A DNA stretch of 64,000 nt from Mesoflavibacter profundi (GTDB lineage Bacteria > Bacteroidota > Bacteroidia > Flavobacteriales > Flavobacteriaceae). Within the stretch, counting starts at the first letter, position 1. Each line of letters opens with the position of its first letter. The DNA lies in NCBI RefSeq assembly GCF_014764305.1, contig NZ_CP061703.1, positions 1,766,800 to 1,830,799 of the forward strand, in the 5' to 3' direction. Below, piece by piece: positions 40,519 through 48,352 of this stretch. The notes under the pieces are model-generated. The model had not been told where the DNA came from. It was given only the letters and a program-made list of their open reading frames with translations, and did not search any database. Position numbers and translations under genes: made by a program.

Positions 40519-41331
40519 ATGAAAAACCTTAAACTAACCTTCATCTTTTTACTAACAACAATGTTTTGTTTTGCAGAGGTTTCTACTTCTGAAAAAGATG
40601 CCTTATTAGCACTTTACAATAGTACAAATGGTGCTAGTTGGAATACTACTTGGGATTTAGAATCACCAATATCTACATGGCATGGTGTTACTGTAGAAAA
40701 TGCTCAAGTTATTGCTTTAGATTTAGCTTTTAATAACTTAGAAGGTCAATTACCAGAACAAATAGGAGATTTAGTAAATCTTAAATCTATAAAATTAGGA
40801 TTTAATAAATTATCAGGTAATTTACCACAGTCTCTATCTAACTTACAATCACTAGAACATTTAGAATTATTTTTAAATCAATTTAATGGCGCTATTCCAA
40901 CGTGGATTGGAGATTTAAAGCAATTACAAACATTAGCTTTATATAGCAATCAATTTGAAGGTGAAATTCCAAATTCTATTACAAACTTAACTAATCTACA
41001 AAGCCTAGAATTAGGAAGTAACTATTTAAATGGGACTATACCTTATGCAATAAATCAATTAACTCAACTTAAAAAATTAAGTTTATTAGATAATAAATTA
41101 AACGGAGAAATCCCTGAAACTATTGTAGAATTAACTAATTTAGAAGAATTAGTATTATCAAATAACGAGTTAACAGGTGCTTTACCATTTCAATTAGCAC
41201 AATTAGAAAATCTAACTTTAGTTATGGTTAGTGATAATAATTTAAATAATGAGTATATTACTGTTGTAAATGACAACCCAAAAAAGGTGTCATTATTCTT
41301 AGAAAACGATACAGTTGTAGATAAAGATTAA
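40519..41331 (+). CDS. secreted leucine-rich-repeat protein
   Basis: A 270-residue exported protein. A signal peptide (~1-19, ending CFA) is followed by a plant-type LRR N-cap (ALLALYNSTNGASWN) and seven or so repeats of the 24-residue plant-like form, visible as LxGxIP/LP text (LEGQLPEQIGDL, LSGNLPQSL, FNGAIPTWIGDL, FEGEIPNSI, LNGTIPYAI, LNGEIPETI, LTGALPFQL). Such domains bind proteins. No type IX C-terminal sorting domain is present, so it is probably periplasmic or surface-held by other means. A terminator follows. Confidence 0.9.
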   Translation: MKNLKLTFIFLLTTMFCFAEVSTSEKDALLALYNSTNGASWNTTWDLESPISTWHGVTVENAQVIALDLAFNNLEGQLPEQIGDLVNLKSIKLGFNKLSGNLPQSLSNLQSLEHLELFLNQFNGAIPTWIGDLKQLQTLALYSNQFEGEIPNSITNLTNLQSLELGSNYLNGTIPYAINQLTQLKKLSLLDNKLNGEIPETIVELTNLEELVLSNNELTGALPFQLAQLENLTLVMVSDNNLNNEYITVVNDNPKKVSLFLENDTVVDKD

Positions 41332-41353
41332 TTACTTTAATCCAAAACAAATC

Positions 41354-41384
41354 AAAGCCAATCTATAACAGATTGGCTTTTTTT
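41354..41384 (+). terminator. intrinsic terminator after the LRR gene
   Basis: AAAGCCAATCT (41354-41364) pairs with AGATTGGCTTT (41370-41380), an 11-bp stem with a T tract. Confidence 0.88.
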
Positions 41385-41393
41385 ATAATATAT

Positions 41394-41576
41394 ATGATAG
41401 AACATTTTTTTACATGTCCTTATTGTTGGGAAGAAATATCAATGTTGTTAGACTCTAGTGTAACAAATCAAACGTATGTTGAGGATTGTGAAGTATGCTG
41501 TAATCCTATACAAATTTCTGCAGTATTTGATGATTTAGAATTGGTTGGTTTTGAAGCAATTAATATCGAACAATAA
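41394..41576 (+). CDS. CPXCG-motif cysteine-rich small protein
   Basis: A 60-residue protein with two cysteine pairs: CPYC (near residue 7) and CEVCC (near residue 34), enough for a small zinc-binding fold. Members of this short family (text HFFTCPYCWEEIS...) occur throughout Bacteroidota and Gammaproteobacteria and have no known function. The ATG at 41394 lies just after the LRR terminator; a start 21 nt upstream would lie inside it. Confidence 0.78.
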   Translation: MIEHFFTCPYCWEEISMLLDSSVTNQTYVEDCEVCCNPIQISAVFDDLELVGFEAINIEQ

Positions 41577-41594
41577 TTTTTTTAATATAAATGC

Positions 41595-41624
41595 TTGTTA
41601 TATCTAAAATTGATTGTATATTTG
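41595..41624 (+). promoter_or_regulatory. Bacteroidota sigma-A-type promoter of tRNA-fMet
   Basis: TTG (41595-41597), a 19-nt spacer and TATATTTG (41617-41624) fit the consensus exactly, 11 nt before the mature tRNA. Confidence 0.75.
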
Positions 41625-41635
41625 CAGTCCAATAT

Positions 41636-41708
<73 letters not shown>

Positions 41709-41731
41709 CTAAGCTTAAAGCTACTAAAATT

Positions 41732-41762
41732 AACGGTTTGTGTCTTCACAAACCGTTTTTTT
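41732..41762 (+). terminator. intrinsic terminator after tRNA-fMet
   Basis: AACGGTTTGTG (41732-41742) pairs with CACAAACCGTT (41747-41757) around a 4-nt loop and runs into a T tract that ends directly at the first ATG of the integrase frame. Confidence 0.9.
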
Positions 41763-41803
41763 ATGCTTACTTTTCAGGAGTTAATACAAAGTGAATACGA
41801 AAG

Positions 41804-41826
41804 TGCATACGATTATGCATACGATT
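41804..41826 (+). repeat. tandem direct repeat TGCATACGATT ahead of the integrase start
   Basis: Two identical 11-mers (41804-41814 and 41816-41826) separated by one A give a 12-nt period. They lie between the tRNA terminator and the preferred integrase start at 41832. They could be arm-type binding sites for the recombinase or an operator; either is inference. Confidence 0.55.
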
Positions 41827-41831
41827 TAACT

Positions 41832-43277
41832 ATGAAGAAGACTTATTCCGAGCCTAAAATTTATATGGGAAACAACGACTTATCAAAGCGCTGGTATGTC
41901 TATTTTTCATATGAAGATCCTAAGACAGGAAAATTAAAACGCCAAACGCCTATATATGGCAACGCAAATACATTTAAAACAAAAGAAGAACGCTTAGCAG
42001 TATTGTCTATTTATAGACGTGTTTTAGTTAAGTTATTAAAGCAAGGCTATAGTCCATATGAGGATAATACAGAACTGCATACAAAACTTAATACGCCAAC
42101 ACAATTAGATACAACCAATGTTGGTTCGGTTGTTTCTAATCAAAATTCAAAAACCGTTCAAAACAACGTAGTAGATAAAGCAGTTGTAACACCTGTAAAT
42201 ACGGTAGTTAAAGCTGAAAATGATCATCCAACATTAAAGGTAAATGATCACCAAAATGTAAATGAAAATCAGCATCAAGAATTAAAGCAAAATATTATAC
42301 CCTCAGATAATCAGACCGAGGGTAAAGTGAATATTTTAGAGAAAAAAGAAGCAACGCAACAAATTCAGAACAAAAAAAATAAAACCACTATTGAAGAAGC
42401 AATAGAACTTGATTTAACGTTAAAAGAAAAATCTTTAAGAGCGACAAGTTTTCGAGGTTATTCAAGTAATTTAAGACGTTTTAAAAAATGGCTAGATCAG
42501 AAACAAAAACATCTAAAATATATTGAAGATGTAGATAAAGCTGTTGTGGTAATGTATTTAAATGAAGTATTATTAAGTTCTTCTGCTAGAAATAGAAATA
42601 ATTACAAAGCCAGCATAAGCAGTTTTTATACAACGTTGGTTGATAATGATATTCTACCAATTAACAACATAAAGAATATTAAAAAGCTAAAAACGCAATC
42701 GGTTAGACATAAAACTTATACCGAAGAACAACAAAATGAAATTTTTGAATATCTAGAAAAGGAAGATCAAACTTTGTTACTTTTTATTAAATTTTTAAGC
42801 TACAGCTTTTTAAGACCAATAGAAGTTTGTAGACTTAAGATAGGAGACATAAATCTTAAAGAAAAAACGATTAGCTATCGAGCTAAAAATAAAAATTATA
42901 AAACTAGAATTATACCATCTATTTTGTATGATGTATTACCCGACTTGTCAAAGTGTAGAGCAGATGATCACTTGTTTAATAAACAACAAATTGGCGGCGT
43001 TTGGGATCTTGGAGACGACAGTAAAAGAGGATATTACACAACACGTTTTAAAACGGTGGTAAAAGATAAGTTTAAATTAGGTTCAGAATATGGTTTATAT
43101 AGTTTTAGACATACGTTTATCACTAAAGTATACCGTTCGTTAGCAGAGCAGTATTCGCCTTACGAAACTAAAAGCAGATTAATGCAAATTACAGGGCATG
43201 AATCTATGGCTGCGCTTCAAGCTTATTTAAGAGAAATAGATGTAGAATTACCAGAAGATTATTCAAATTATTTTTAA
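41832..43277 (+). CDS. tyrosine recombinase / integrase
   Basis: The gene encodes a site-specific recombinase of the phage-integrase type. In the 481-residue version starting at 41832 the catalytic residues are Arg328 (LRPIEVCR), Arg426 (SFRHT), His456 (ITGHE) and the nucleophile Tyr465 (QAYLRE); the first box-II His is Tyr here (YSFRH). An N-terminal arm-binding-like domain and a core-binding helical domain (~195-280) are joined by a Gln/Asn/Val-rich linker (~85-180). I prefer 41832 because MKKTYSEPKIY fits the usual N terminus of flavobacterial integrases and the ATG at 41763 is inside the tRNA terminator context. It marks the left edge of the island. Confidence 0.88.
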   Translation: MKKTYSEPKIYMGNNDLSKRWYVYFSYEDPKTGKLKRQTPIYGNANTFKTKEERLAVLSIYRRVLVKLLKQGYSPYEDNTELHTKLNTPTQLDTTNVGSVVSNQNSKTVQNNVVDKAVVTPVNTVVKAENDHPTLKVNDHQNVNENQHQELKQNIIPSDNQTEGKVNILEKKEATQQIQNKKNKTTIEEAIELDLTLKEKSLRATSFRGYSSNLRRFKKWLDQKQKHLKYIEDVDKAVVVMYLNEVLLSSSARNRNNYKASISSFYTTLVDNDILPINNIKNIKKLKTQSVRHKTYTEEQQNEIFEYLEKEDQTLLLFIKFLSYSFLRPIEVCRLKIGDINLKEKTISYRAKNKNYKTRIIPSILYDVLPDLSKCRADDHLFNKQQIGGVWDLGDDSKRGYYTTRFKTVVKDKFKLGSEYGLYSFRHTFITKVYRSLAEQYSPYETKSRLMQITGHESMAALQAYLREIDVELPEDYSNYF

Positions 43278-43283
43278 AAATCA

Positions 43284-44006
43284 ATGGGTCAAAATTTAAG
43301 TGAAATAACAACAAAATTGAATATTGGTTTAGTCTATGTTTCAATTATTTATTTACCACAGCGTTTTCTAAACTTTATAGATAAAGCTGAAGATGAACAA
43401 TTATTGAAATTAGTTAATAAGCCTTTTATAATTGATAAAGATGGATATGATATAAAACCTACTGTAACGGAGGTTTTTAATTTATTAGGAAAATCATCTC
43501 TATTGAATCAAAACATTTTTTATTTAAATAATTTAAAACTAGAACATAACAAGGATAACTTTAATTATATATTAGATAAATATGTAGAGTCAATGAATGG
43601 TGCTATTTTTTTAGCTGAATATTTTTCTAAAAATATCTACACAGATATTCCTGAAGCAGAAAGTAATATAAAGTCATCATTTATAAATCAGTATCATTTT
43701 CTGATAAAACATAAAGAAGAATTTGATGCTAAATTTAGGCCACATAATTTCCCACCGCTTAATAACAATTCTTGGTTAAATAAAAACACATTAAATAATA
43801 TAAAAGATACTTTTCCAAATTCTAAAATCAAAGATTTTGATATTGACAACTTAGATAAAAAACTAAAACCAGAAACAGTTGAAACTAAAGTTGTAAAAAA
43901 ATCAAAAGCGGAATTAAAGAAAGAAAAATTAAAAGCTATTAAAGAGCAAGCAAACCAAGAAGCAGAGAATTATATACTAGAGCGTGTTTTTAATTTAAAA
44001 GTTTAG
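43284..44006 (+). CDS. hypothetical protein next to the integrase
   Basis: I do not recognise this 240-residue protein. It starts 6 nt after the integrase stop, so it is probably cotranscribed. It is soluble (no signal peptide or membrane segment), mostly helical, with an Asn/Phe-rich middle (HNFPPLNNNSWLN, ~153-165) and a Lys/Glu-rich helical C terminus (KSKAELKKEKLKAIKEQANQ). A role with the integrase is possible from position only. Confidence 0.65.
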   Translation: MGQNLSEITTKLNIGLVYVSIIYLPQRFLNFIDKAEDEQLLKLVNKPFIIDKDGYDIKPTVTEVFNLLGKSSLLNQNIFYLNNLKLEHNKDNFNYILDKYVESMNGAIFLAEYFSKNIYTDIPEAESNIKSSFINQYHFLIKHKEEFDAKFRPHNFPPLNNNSWLNKNTLNNIKDTFPNSKIKDFDIDNLDKKLKPETVETKVVKKSKAELKKEKLKAIKEQANQEAENYILERVFNLKV

Positions 44007-44571
44007 CATTAAAGAATACTTAATTAAAGTTGGTTATGTTGGTAGCGTTGGTTGAAACGTGAATTTAATGTTTTTTGGGTTGTTTTTTATCTTCTAACGT
44101 TGTTTTGATGTTGGAATTTAAGGTTGGTATATGTTGTTTGCTTTGTTGAAAATAGTTGTTTGCTATGTTGGTTTTAGGTTGTTTTAGTGTTGTTTAGTGT
44201 TGTTTTTCTGTTGATTTGTTGTTGATTTTTGTTGATCCGTTGTTGATCCGTTGTTGATTTCGTTTGAATTTTGTTGAGTGCTGTGGAATATCATTGTAAT
44301 TATATGCAAAATTAATTTTAATGGTAATTAAATGCGGATTTAACTTTTTAAAGAGATAGAATTTACTTAGTTTTATTCCAACCAAACTATTTAATCGCTA
44401 ATTAATCAAATGAAAAACCGTATCTACTCCATTAAGTATTTATTTTATTAAATCAATACGCCTTAATAAAAAGGTTAAATAATCATTATTAACATCTTTA
44501 ATTTTTACGGTTATCCGTAAAATATATTCTTGTATTGTTGTTAAGTTTACTATCTATTAATTAAAAAAAAT
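44007..44571. other. 565-nt intergenic stretch with a GTTG-rich segment
   Basis: No plausible gene is present. Between about 44030 and 44280 the plus strand carries 24 copies of GTTG and hardly any C, with local tandem copies such as TTGTTGATCCG (twice, 44236-44257 region) followed by a variant TTGTTGATTTCG. The spacing is irregular, so it is not a CRISPR array. The right part (44290-44571) is plain AT-rich sequence with a palindrome at 44503-44522. A minus-strand reading frame across the segment encodes only Asn/Gln/Lys-rich text and is not credible. Confidence 0.6.
44503..44522. promoter_or_regulatory. palindrome TTTTACGG-N4-CCGTAAAA ahead of the 12-gene operon
   Basis: An 8-bp perfect inverted repeat with a 4-nt centre, 49 nt before the first gene of the operon. 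It is not followed by a T tract on either strand that would make it a normal terminator. Its core TACGG-N4-CCGTA recurs at 57036-57049, just after the last gene. An operator is the simplest reading; this is inference. Confidence 0.5.
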
Positions 44572-44949
44572 ATGGGATTAATCAATAAAATACTTGGTAA
44601 TGCTAGTGAAGCATCATCAGAAAAATTAAGTGAAAAATATTCAAGGCTCTTAATAAATGAGGAAGAGATAGAATTAGGATTTAAACTATTTAGAGACGTT
44701 TTTATGTTTACTAATAAAAGATTAATTCTTATAGATGTCCAAGGGTTAACAGGTAGTAAAATAGAATACAAATCAATGCCTTACAAAAGTATTTCAAGGT
44801 TTTCTTTAGAGACTTCAGGGACTTTTGATTTAGATGCAGAACTTAAAATTTGGATTTCAAGCGAAAATATACCTTCTGTTAGTAAGAAATTTAATAAAAG
44901 CATTGATGTATATAAAGTTCAGAAATATTTAGCGTCCAAAATCATTTAA
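44572..44949 (+). CDS. bacterial PH-domain protein
   Basis: The 125-residue protein resembles the small bacterial pleckstrin-homology (bPH_1) family: a short N-terminal amphipathic helix, then beta strands with the text DVFMFTNKRLILID (~42-55) and YKSMPYKSISRFSLE (~66-80), then a C-terminal helix. Members are cytoplasmic and form ring-like oligomers; their ligands are not well defined. It is the first gene of the 12-gene operon (16 nt before the next gene). Confidence 0.8.
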   Translation: MGLINKILGNASEASSEKLSEKYSRLLINEEEIELGFKLFRDVFMFTNKRLILIDVQGLTGSKIEYKSMPYKSISRFSLETSGTFDLDAELKIWISSENIPSVSKKFNKSIDVYKVQKYLASKII

Positions 44950-44965
44950 TTTTTAATCATTATTT

Positions 44966-46435
44966 ATGAAAATATATTCAGCTTATTTAACCTTATTTTC
45001 TTTTGTTATTATAATTAGTTGTAAAAGAGATAATAGTTATGATTTAGATAATTATTTGAACAGGTTTGAGTCATTTGTAGAGAATACTGAAAACAACTAC
45101 AATTCAGATGTAAGGAGTCAGAAGCTTGATTCTTTCAATGATTTTATTGAAAGAAAAAAGGATTTTAAACTTTCATCAGAAAATATTAGAACTATAAATT
45201 CTTTAGAAAAAAGGTTTGAAAATATACTTGAAAACACACCTTCCAAAGAAAATCCTTATAGTATTAATTTCTATTTCGAAAATTCTGCAAGTATGAACGG
45301 TTACCTCGAAGGAACAGAGTTTCTAAAAGTAATGTATAGAGTTGTAGGTAACATTCAAAATTATGATAATAAATCCTTCTTTGTAAACTCTAATGAGCAT
45401 CAACAATCAAATATCTTAGAGAAGATAAATAAAAAACAAATTAAGGTAGGAGATATAAGCAATTCTGATCATCAATTTATTTTTTCAAACGCTATAAATT
45501 CTGCATCTGAAAATAATAGTTTAAGTATTGTTGTTACAGATGGGATTTATTCAGTTACTGATGGAAATATTGATATTGTTCCAATAAAAATAGAACAAGC
45601 TTTTCAAAAATCATTGAAAAGTAAAAATACAGAAACTGTAGTTTTAAAATTAACTTCAAAATTTAAGGGAACATACTATTCTGAAACTTGTCAACCAGGT
45701 AAAAAAGCGATTAAAATTAATCAAAGTCGTCCTTATTACATGCTATTATTTGGTGATAGCTCAGTTATAGATAAAGCTTTAAAAGACATAGTTAATGTTA
45801 CAGAACTTCCTGGGTATAATGAGCAAGCAAGGTTTTTGTCTTCGTTACAATCCAAACCTATTTATACAATTTTATCTCAAGGTGAAGAAAAAATAGGGCA
45901 TTTTAAACCTGCAAAAAGAGGAAGTAGTTTTTTTACAGAAATAATTGATGTGGAAAAATCTAAGGCTTCTAGATATAGTAAGGGAGAAAATAAAGAAAAC
46001 GTATTTCAATTTGGAGTGGCTGTAGACTTTTCAAATACAGACCTGCCAAATTCTTATTTAGAAGATTTAGGGAATTATAGTATATCTCAAGAAATGGGTT
46101 ATGAAATATTAGATATACAAAATATTGATGATGTTGAAAAAAACAGCAGGACTTATAAAGAGCTAAATAAAATTCAAGAAGCAAACAAAGTAGAATTTAC
46201 ACATATTATAACTGTTAGTGCGCAAACTAATTTGTTTGGAGAATTAGAAATTAGTTTAAATAAAAATTTGCCAGAATGGATAAAGGAATCAGGAACAACA
46301 AATGATTGTGAAATAAAAGGGGAAGAGAAAACAACCTTTGCTTTTGATCAACTGATTCAAGGTATTTCAAAAGCTTATCAAAAAAAATCCAATAATTCCA
46401 ATTACTTAACTATTAACCTAAAAATAAAAATATAA
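44966..46435 (+). CDS. vWA-like lipoprotein
   Basis: A 489-residue lipoprotein: signal peptide with lipobox IIISC, Cys19. A helical region (~25-95) precedes a domain that looks like a von Willebrand A fold: strand INFYFENSASM (100-110), where the MIDAS motif DxSxS reads E105-N-S107-A-S109, and a later strand SIVVTDG (187-193) supplying Asp192. The substitution of Asp by Glu in the first position is unusual. The C-terminal half is unrecognised. The stop overlaps the next gene's ATG (TAATG). A vWA assignment is made by eye and needs a profile search. Confidence 0.6.
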   Translation: MKIYSAYLTLFSFVIIISCKRDNSYDLDNYLNRFESFVENTENNYNSDVRSQKLDSFNDFIERKKDFKLSSENIRTINSLEKRFENILENTPSKENPYSINFYFENSASMNGYLEGTEFLKVMYRVVGNIQNYDNKSFFVNSNEHQQSNILEKINKKQIKVGDISNSDHQFIFSNAINSASENNSLSIVVTDGIYSVTDGNIDIVPIKIEQAFQKSLKSKNTETVVLKLTSKFKGTYYSETCQPGKKAIKINQSRPYYMLLFGDSSVIDKALKDIVNVTELPGYNEQARFLSSLQSKPIYTILSQGEEKIGHFKPAKRGSSFFTEIIDVEKSKASRYSKGENKENVFQFGVAVDFSNTDLPNSYLEDLGNYSISQEMGYEILDIQNIDDVEKNSRTYKELNKIQEANKVEFTHIITVSAQTNLFGELEISLNKNLPEWIKESGTTNDCEIKGEEKTTFAFDQLIQGISKAYQKKSNNSNYLTINLKIKI

Positions 46436-46869
46436 TGTTCAATGATTTTGTAGCTAGTCTTTACGACCCTTGGTTTAATTACGAATTGTATTCTGATTTA
46501 TTAGATGCTGTATTTAATGCTTTTGATTTTCAAAAACTTGGAATTGCATACTTAGTGGTATCGTTTGTTTGTTTGTTGGTGTTTTATAAAGTATTAGATC
46601 CTATTAAAAAACCTCGCCTTAAATGGTTATTAACAACGGTTTGTTCAGGTATATTGATGCTTATAGTTTGTTGTGTGTTATTGTATAATAATAATGAAGT
46701 CCTAATGTCTATTGCAAGTTATAGCTCAAGCCAACCAAATGCTATTAATCCTGAATATTTTATTATTCAAATGGCTGCTATTACTTTTTTATACGGTGTT
46801 ATTACTGCAATGCTTTTATCTGTGCTAATGAAATATTTAAGTGCAGCAAATACTAAAAATCCTTTTTAA
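46435..46869 (+). CDS. three-helix membrane protein of the operon
   Basis: I do not recognise this 144-residue protein. It has three clear membrane segments: ~36-53 (LGIAYLVVSFVCLLVFY), ~65-87 (WLLTTVCSGILMLIVCCVLLY) and ~108-132. A short soluble N terminus is rich in Phe/Asp/Tyr. It overlaps the vWA-like lipoprotein gene by 1 nt and precedes the tubulin-like gene by 2 nt, so it is probably an inner-membrane anchor for the assembly (inference). Confidence 0.7.
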   Translation: MFNDFVASLYDPWFNYELYSDLLDAVFNAFDFQKLGIAYLVVSFVCLLVFYKVLDPIKKPRLKWLLTTVCSGILMLIVCCVLLYNNNEVLMSIASYSSSQPNAINPEYFIIQMAAITFLYGVITAMLLSVLMKYLSAANTKNPF

Positions 46870-46871
46870 AT

Positions 46872-48347
46872 ATGGCAAAATTATATGTATTCGGAATAGG
46901 AGGTACTGGGTCAAGAGTTTTAAAATCTCTAACAATGTTACTTGCTTCAGGTGTAAAACTTCAAAACGATTTTGATACGTTAGTGCCTATTATTATAGAT
47001 CCAGATGCTGCAAATGGGGATTTAAATAGGACAGCAGATATACTAACAAAATATCAAAATATTTACAATTCGGTAGGAGAAGATAATCAGTTATTTGCTA
47101 CTAAAATTTTAACCTTGAAGCAATTGTTAAATGATAAACTTCCAAGTGTTTCAGATCATTTTAAGTTCGGTATGACTAATACTGGTCAGAAATTTGGAGA
47201 ATTTATAGATTATAATGGATTGGATAAAGAAAATCAAGCTCTTATTGATTTGTTATTTAGCAAAAATAATTTAGAGTCTGACATGACTGTTGGGTTTAAA
47301 GGAAATCCTAATATAGGTAGCATTGTATTAAATAAATTTACCGATTCACCAGAATACAAAGAGTTTACTAGATCCTTTAATCCAGGTGATGCAATTTTTA
47401 TTATTAGTTCAATATTTGGTGGTACAGGAGCATCGGGTTTTCCTTTATTATTGAAAAATTTAAGACTCAATAAACCCGAGATAGAAAACAGTAACATAAT
47501 TAGTAGTTCAAAAATTGGTGCAATATCCTATTTGCCATACTTTAAAGTTGCTAATTCAAATGATAATAGTAAAGCTATAGATTCAACCACTTTTTTTAGT
47601 AAATCTAAAGCAGCTTTGAGTTATTATCAGCATGCTATTTTTGATAATAAGGAAACCATTAACGCTTTTTATTATTTAGGAGATTACTCAAATAATAACA
47701 TGCCTTATTCAGAAGGGAAAAGTGATCAGAGAAACAATGCTCATTTTCTTGAATTAGCAGGAGCTTTATCTATAATAGACTTTACTAAAGATTTTAACAG
47801 TCTAACTGAAAATGATTCAACAATAATAAAAGAATTTGGTATAGAACCACATGAAGGTAGTAAACTTAAGCTAGATCATTTGGGTCAGTGGTCAAAGAAT
47901 CAAATAAGTGTTCCTCTTTCCAAAATGGTGCTTTTGTCAAAGTTTCTTAATAAATCTTTAGATGTTTTATTTCAAAATTTAGGAGAATTCAACAGAAAGG
48001 ATAACGGGATAAGTCGAGAGTTTTATAATCAAGAATTTTACAGAAGTTATTTTTTGAAGTTCATTCAATACTTTGATGAATGGATGGATGAGATGGAAGA
48101 TAATGATGTTTCTTTCGCACCATATCATGATAATCAAGAACACGATACGCTTCTAGATTTTGTGAAAGGGAAAGATGTAGAAAGAGGTGGTTTTTTGAAG
48201 AAGAATAAAGCGAGTGCTAATCAAATAATAAAAGAAGCTCATACAATTGCGAAAAGTAAAAAACATGATGACGAATCAGAACCTTCAAGATTCTTGAAAA
48301 TTTTGGATGAAGTTCTTACTACACAAATAACTAAAATTCTAAATTAA
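46872..48347 (+). CDS. tubulin/FtsZ-like GTPase-fold protein
   Basis: A 491-residue soluble protein with the two nucleotide-binding landmarks of the Tubulin-like (PF13809-type) group. The N-terminal strand-loop VFGIGGTGSRVL (6-17) corresponds to the first phosphate loop, and IIDPDAANGDLNR (41-53) follows. The tubulin signature reads SSIFGGTGASGF (179-190) in place of GGGTG(S/T)G. The C-terminal half is helical and unrecognised. It is not FtsZ: it is longer, lacks the FtsZ tail and differs throughout. Related FtsZ-like proteins are known in operons with vWA and OmpA-family proteins, which fits the neighbours here. GTP binding is predicted; polymerisation is inference. Confidence 0.72.
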   Translation: MAKLYVFGIGGTGSRVLKSLTMLLASGVKLQNDFDTLVPIIIDPDAANGDLNRTADILTKYQNIYNSVGEDNQLFATKILTLKQLLNDKLPSVSDHFKFGMTNTGQKFGEFIDYNGLDKENQALIDLLFSKNNLESDMTVGFKGNPNIGSIVLNKFTDSPEYKEFTRSFNPGDAIFIISSIFGGTGASGFPLLLKNLRLNKPEIENSNIISSSKIGAISYLPYFKVANSNDNSKAIDSTTFFSKSKAALSYYQHAIFDNKETINAFYYLGDYSNNNMPYSEGKSDQRNNAHFLELAGALSIIDFTKDFNSLTENDSTIIKEFGIEPHEGSKLKLDHLGQWSKNQISVPLSKMVLLSKFLNKSLDVLFQNLGEFNRKDNGISREFYNQEFYRSYFLKFIQYFDEWMDEMEDNDVSFAPYHDNQEHDTLLDFVKGKDVERGGFLKKNKASANQIIKEAHTIAKSKKHDDESEPSRFLKILDEVLTTQITKILN

Positions 48348-48352
48348 AAGTA

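Noticed and set aside
44030-44285. GTTG-rich tract as a CRISPR array or regular tandem repeat
   Set aside because: Unit lengths and spacing are irregular, there are no unique spacers of constant length, and no cas genes are nearby.
44194-44385. Minus-strand 63-codon reading frame across the GTTG-rich tract
   Set aside because: It encodes only Asn/Gln/Lys-rich low-complexity text produced by the DNA repeats and has no promoter or neighbour support.
44503-44522. Palindrome as an intrinsic terminator of the integrase unit
   Set aside because: No T tract follows on the plus strand, and it lies ~500 nt from the preceding gene but only 49 nt before the next.
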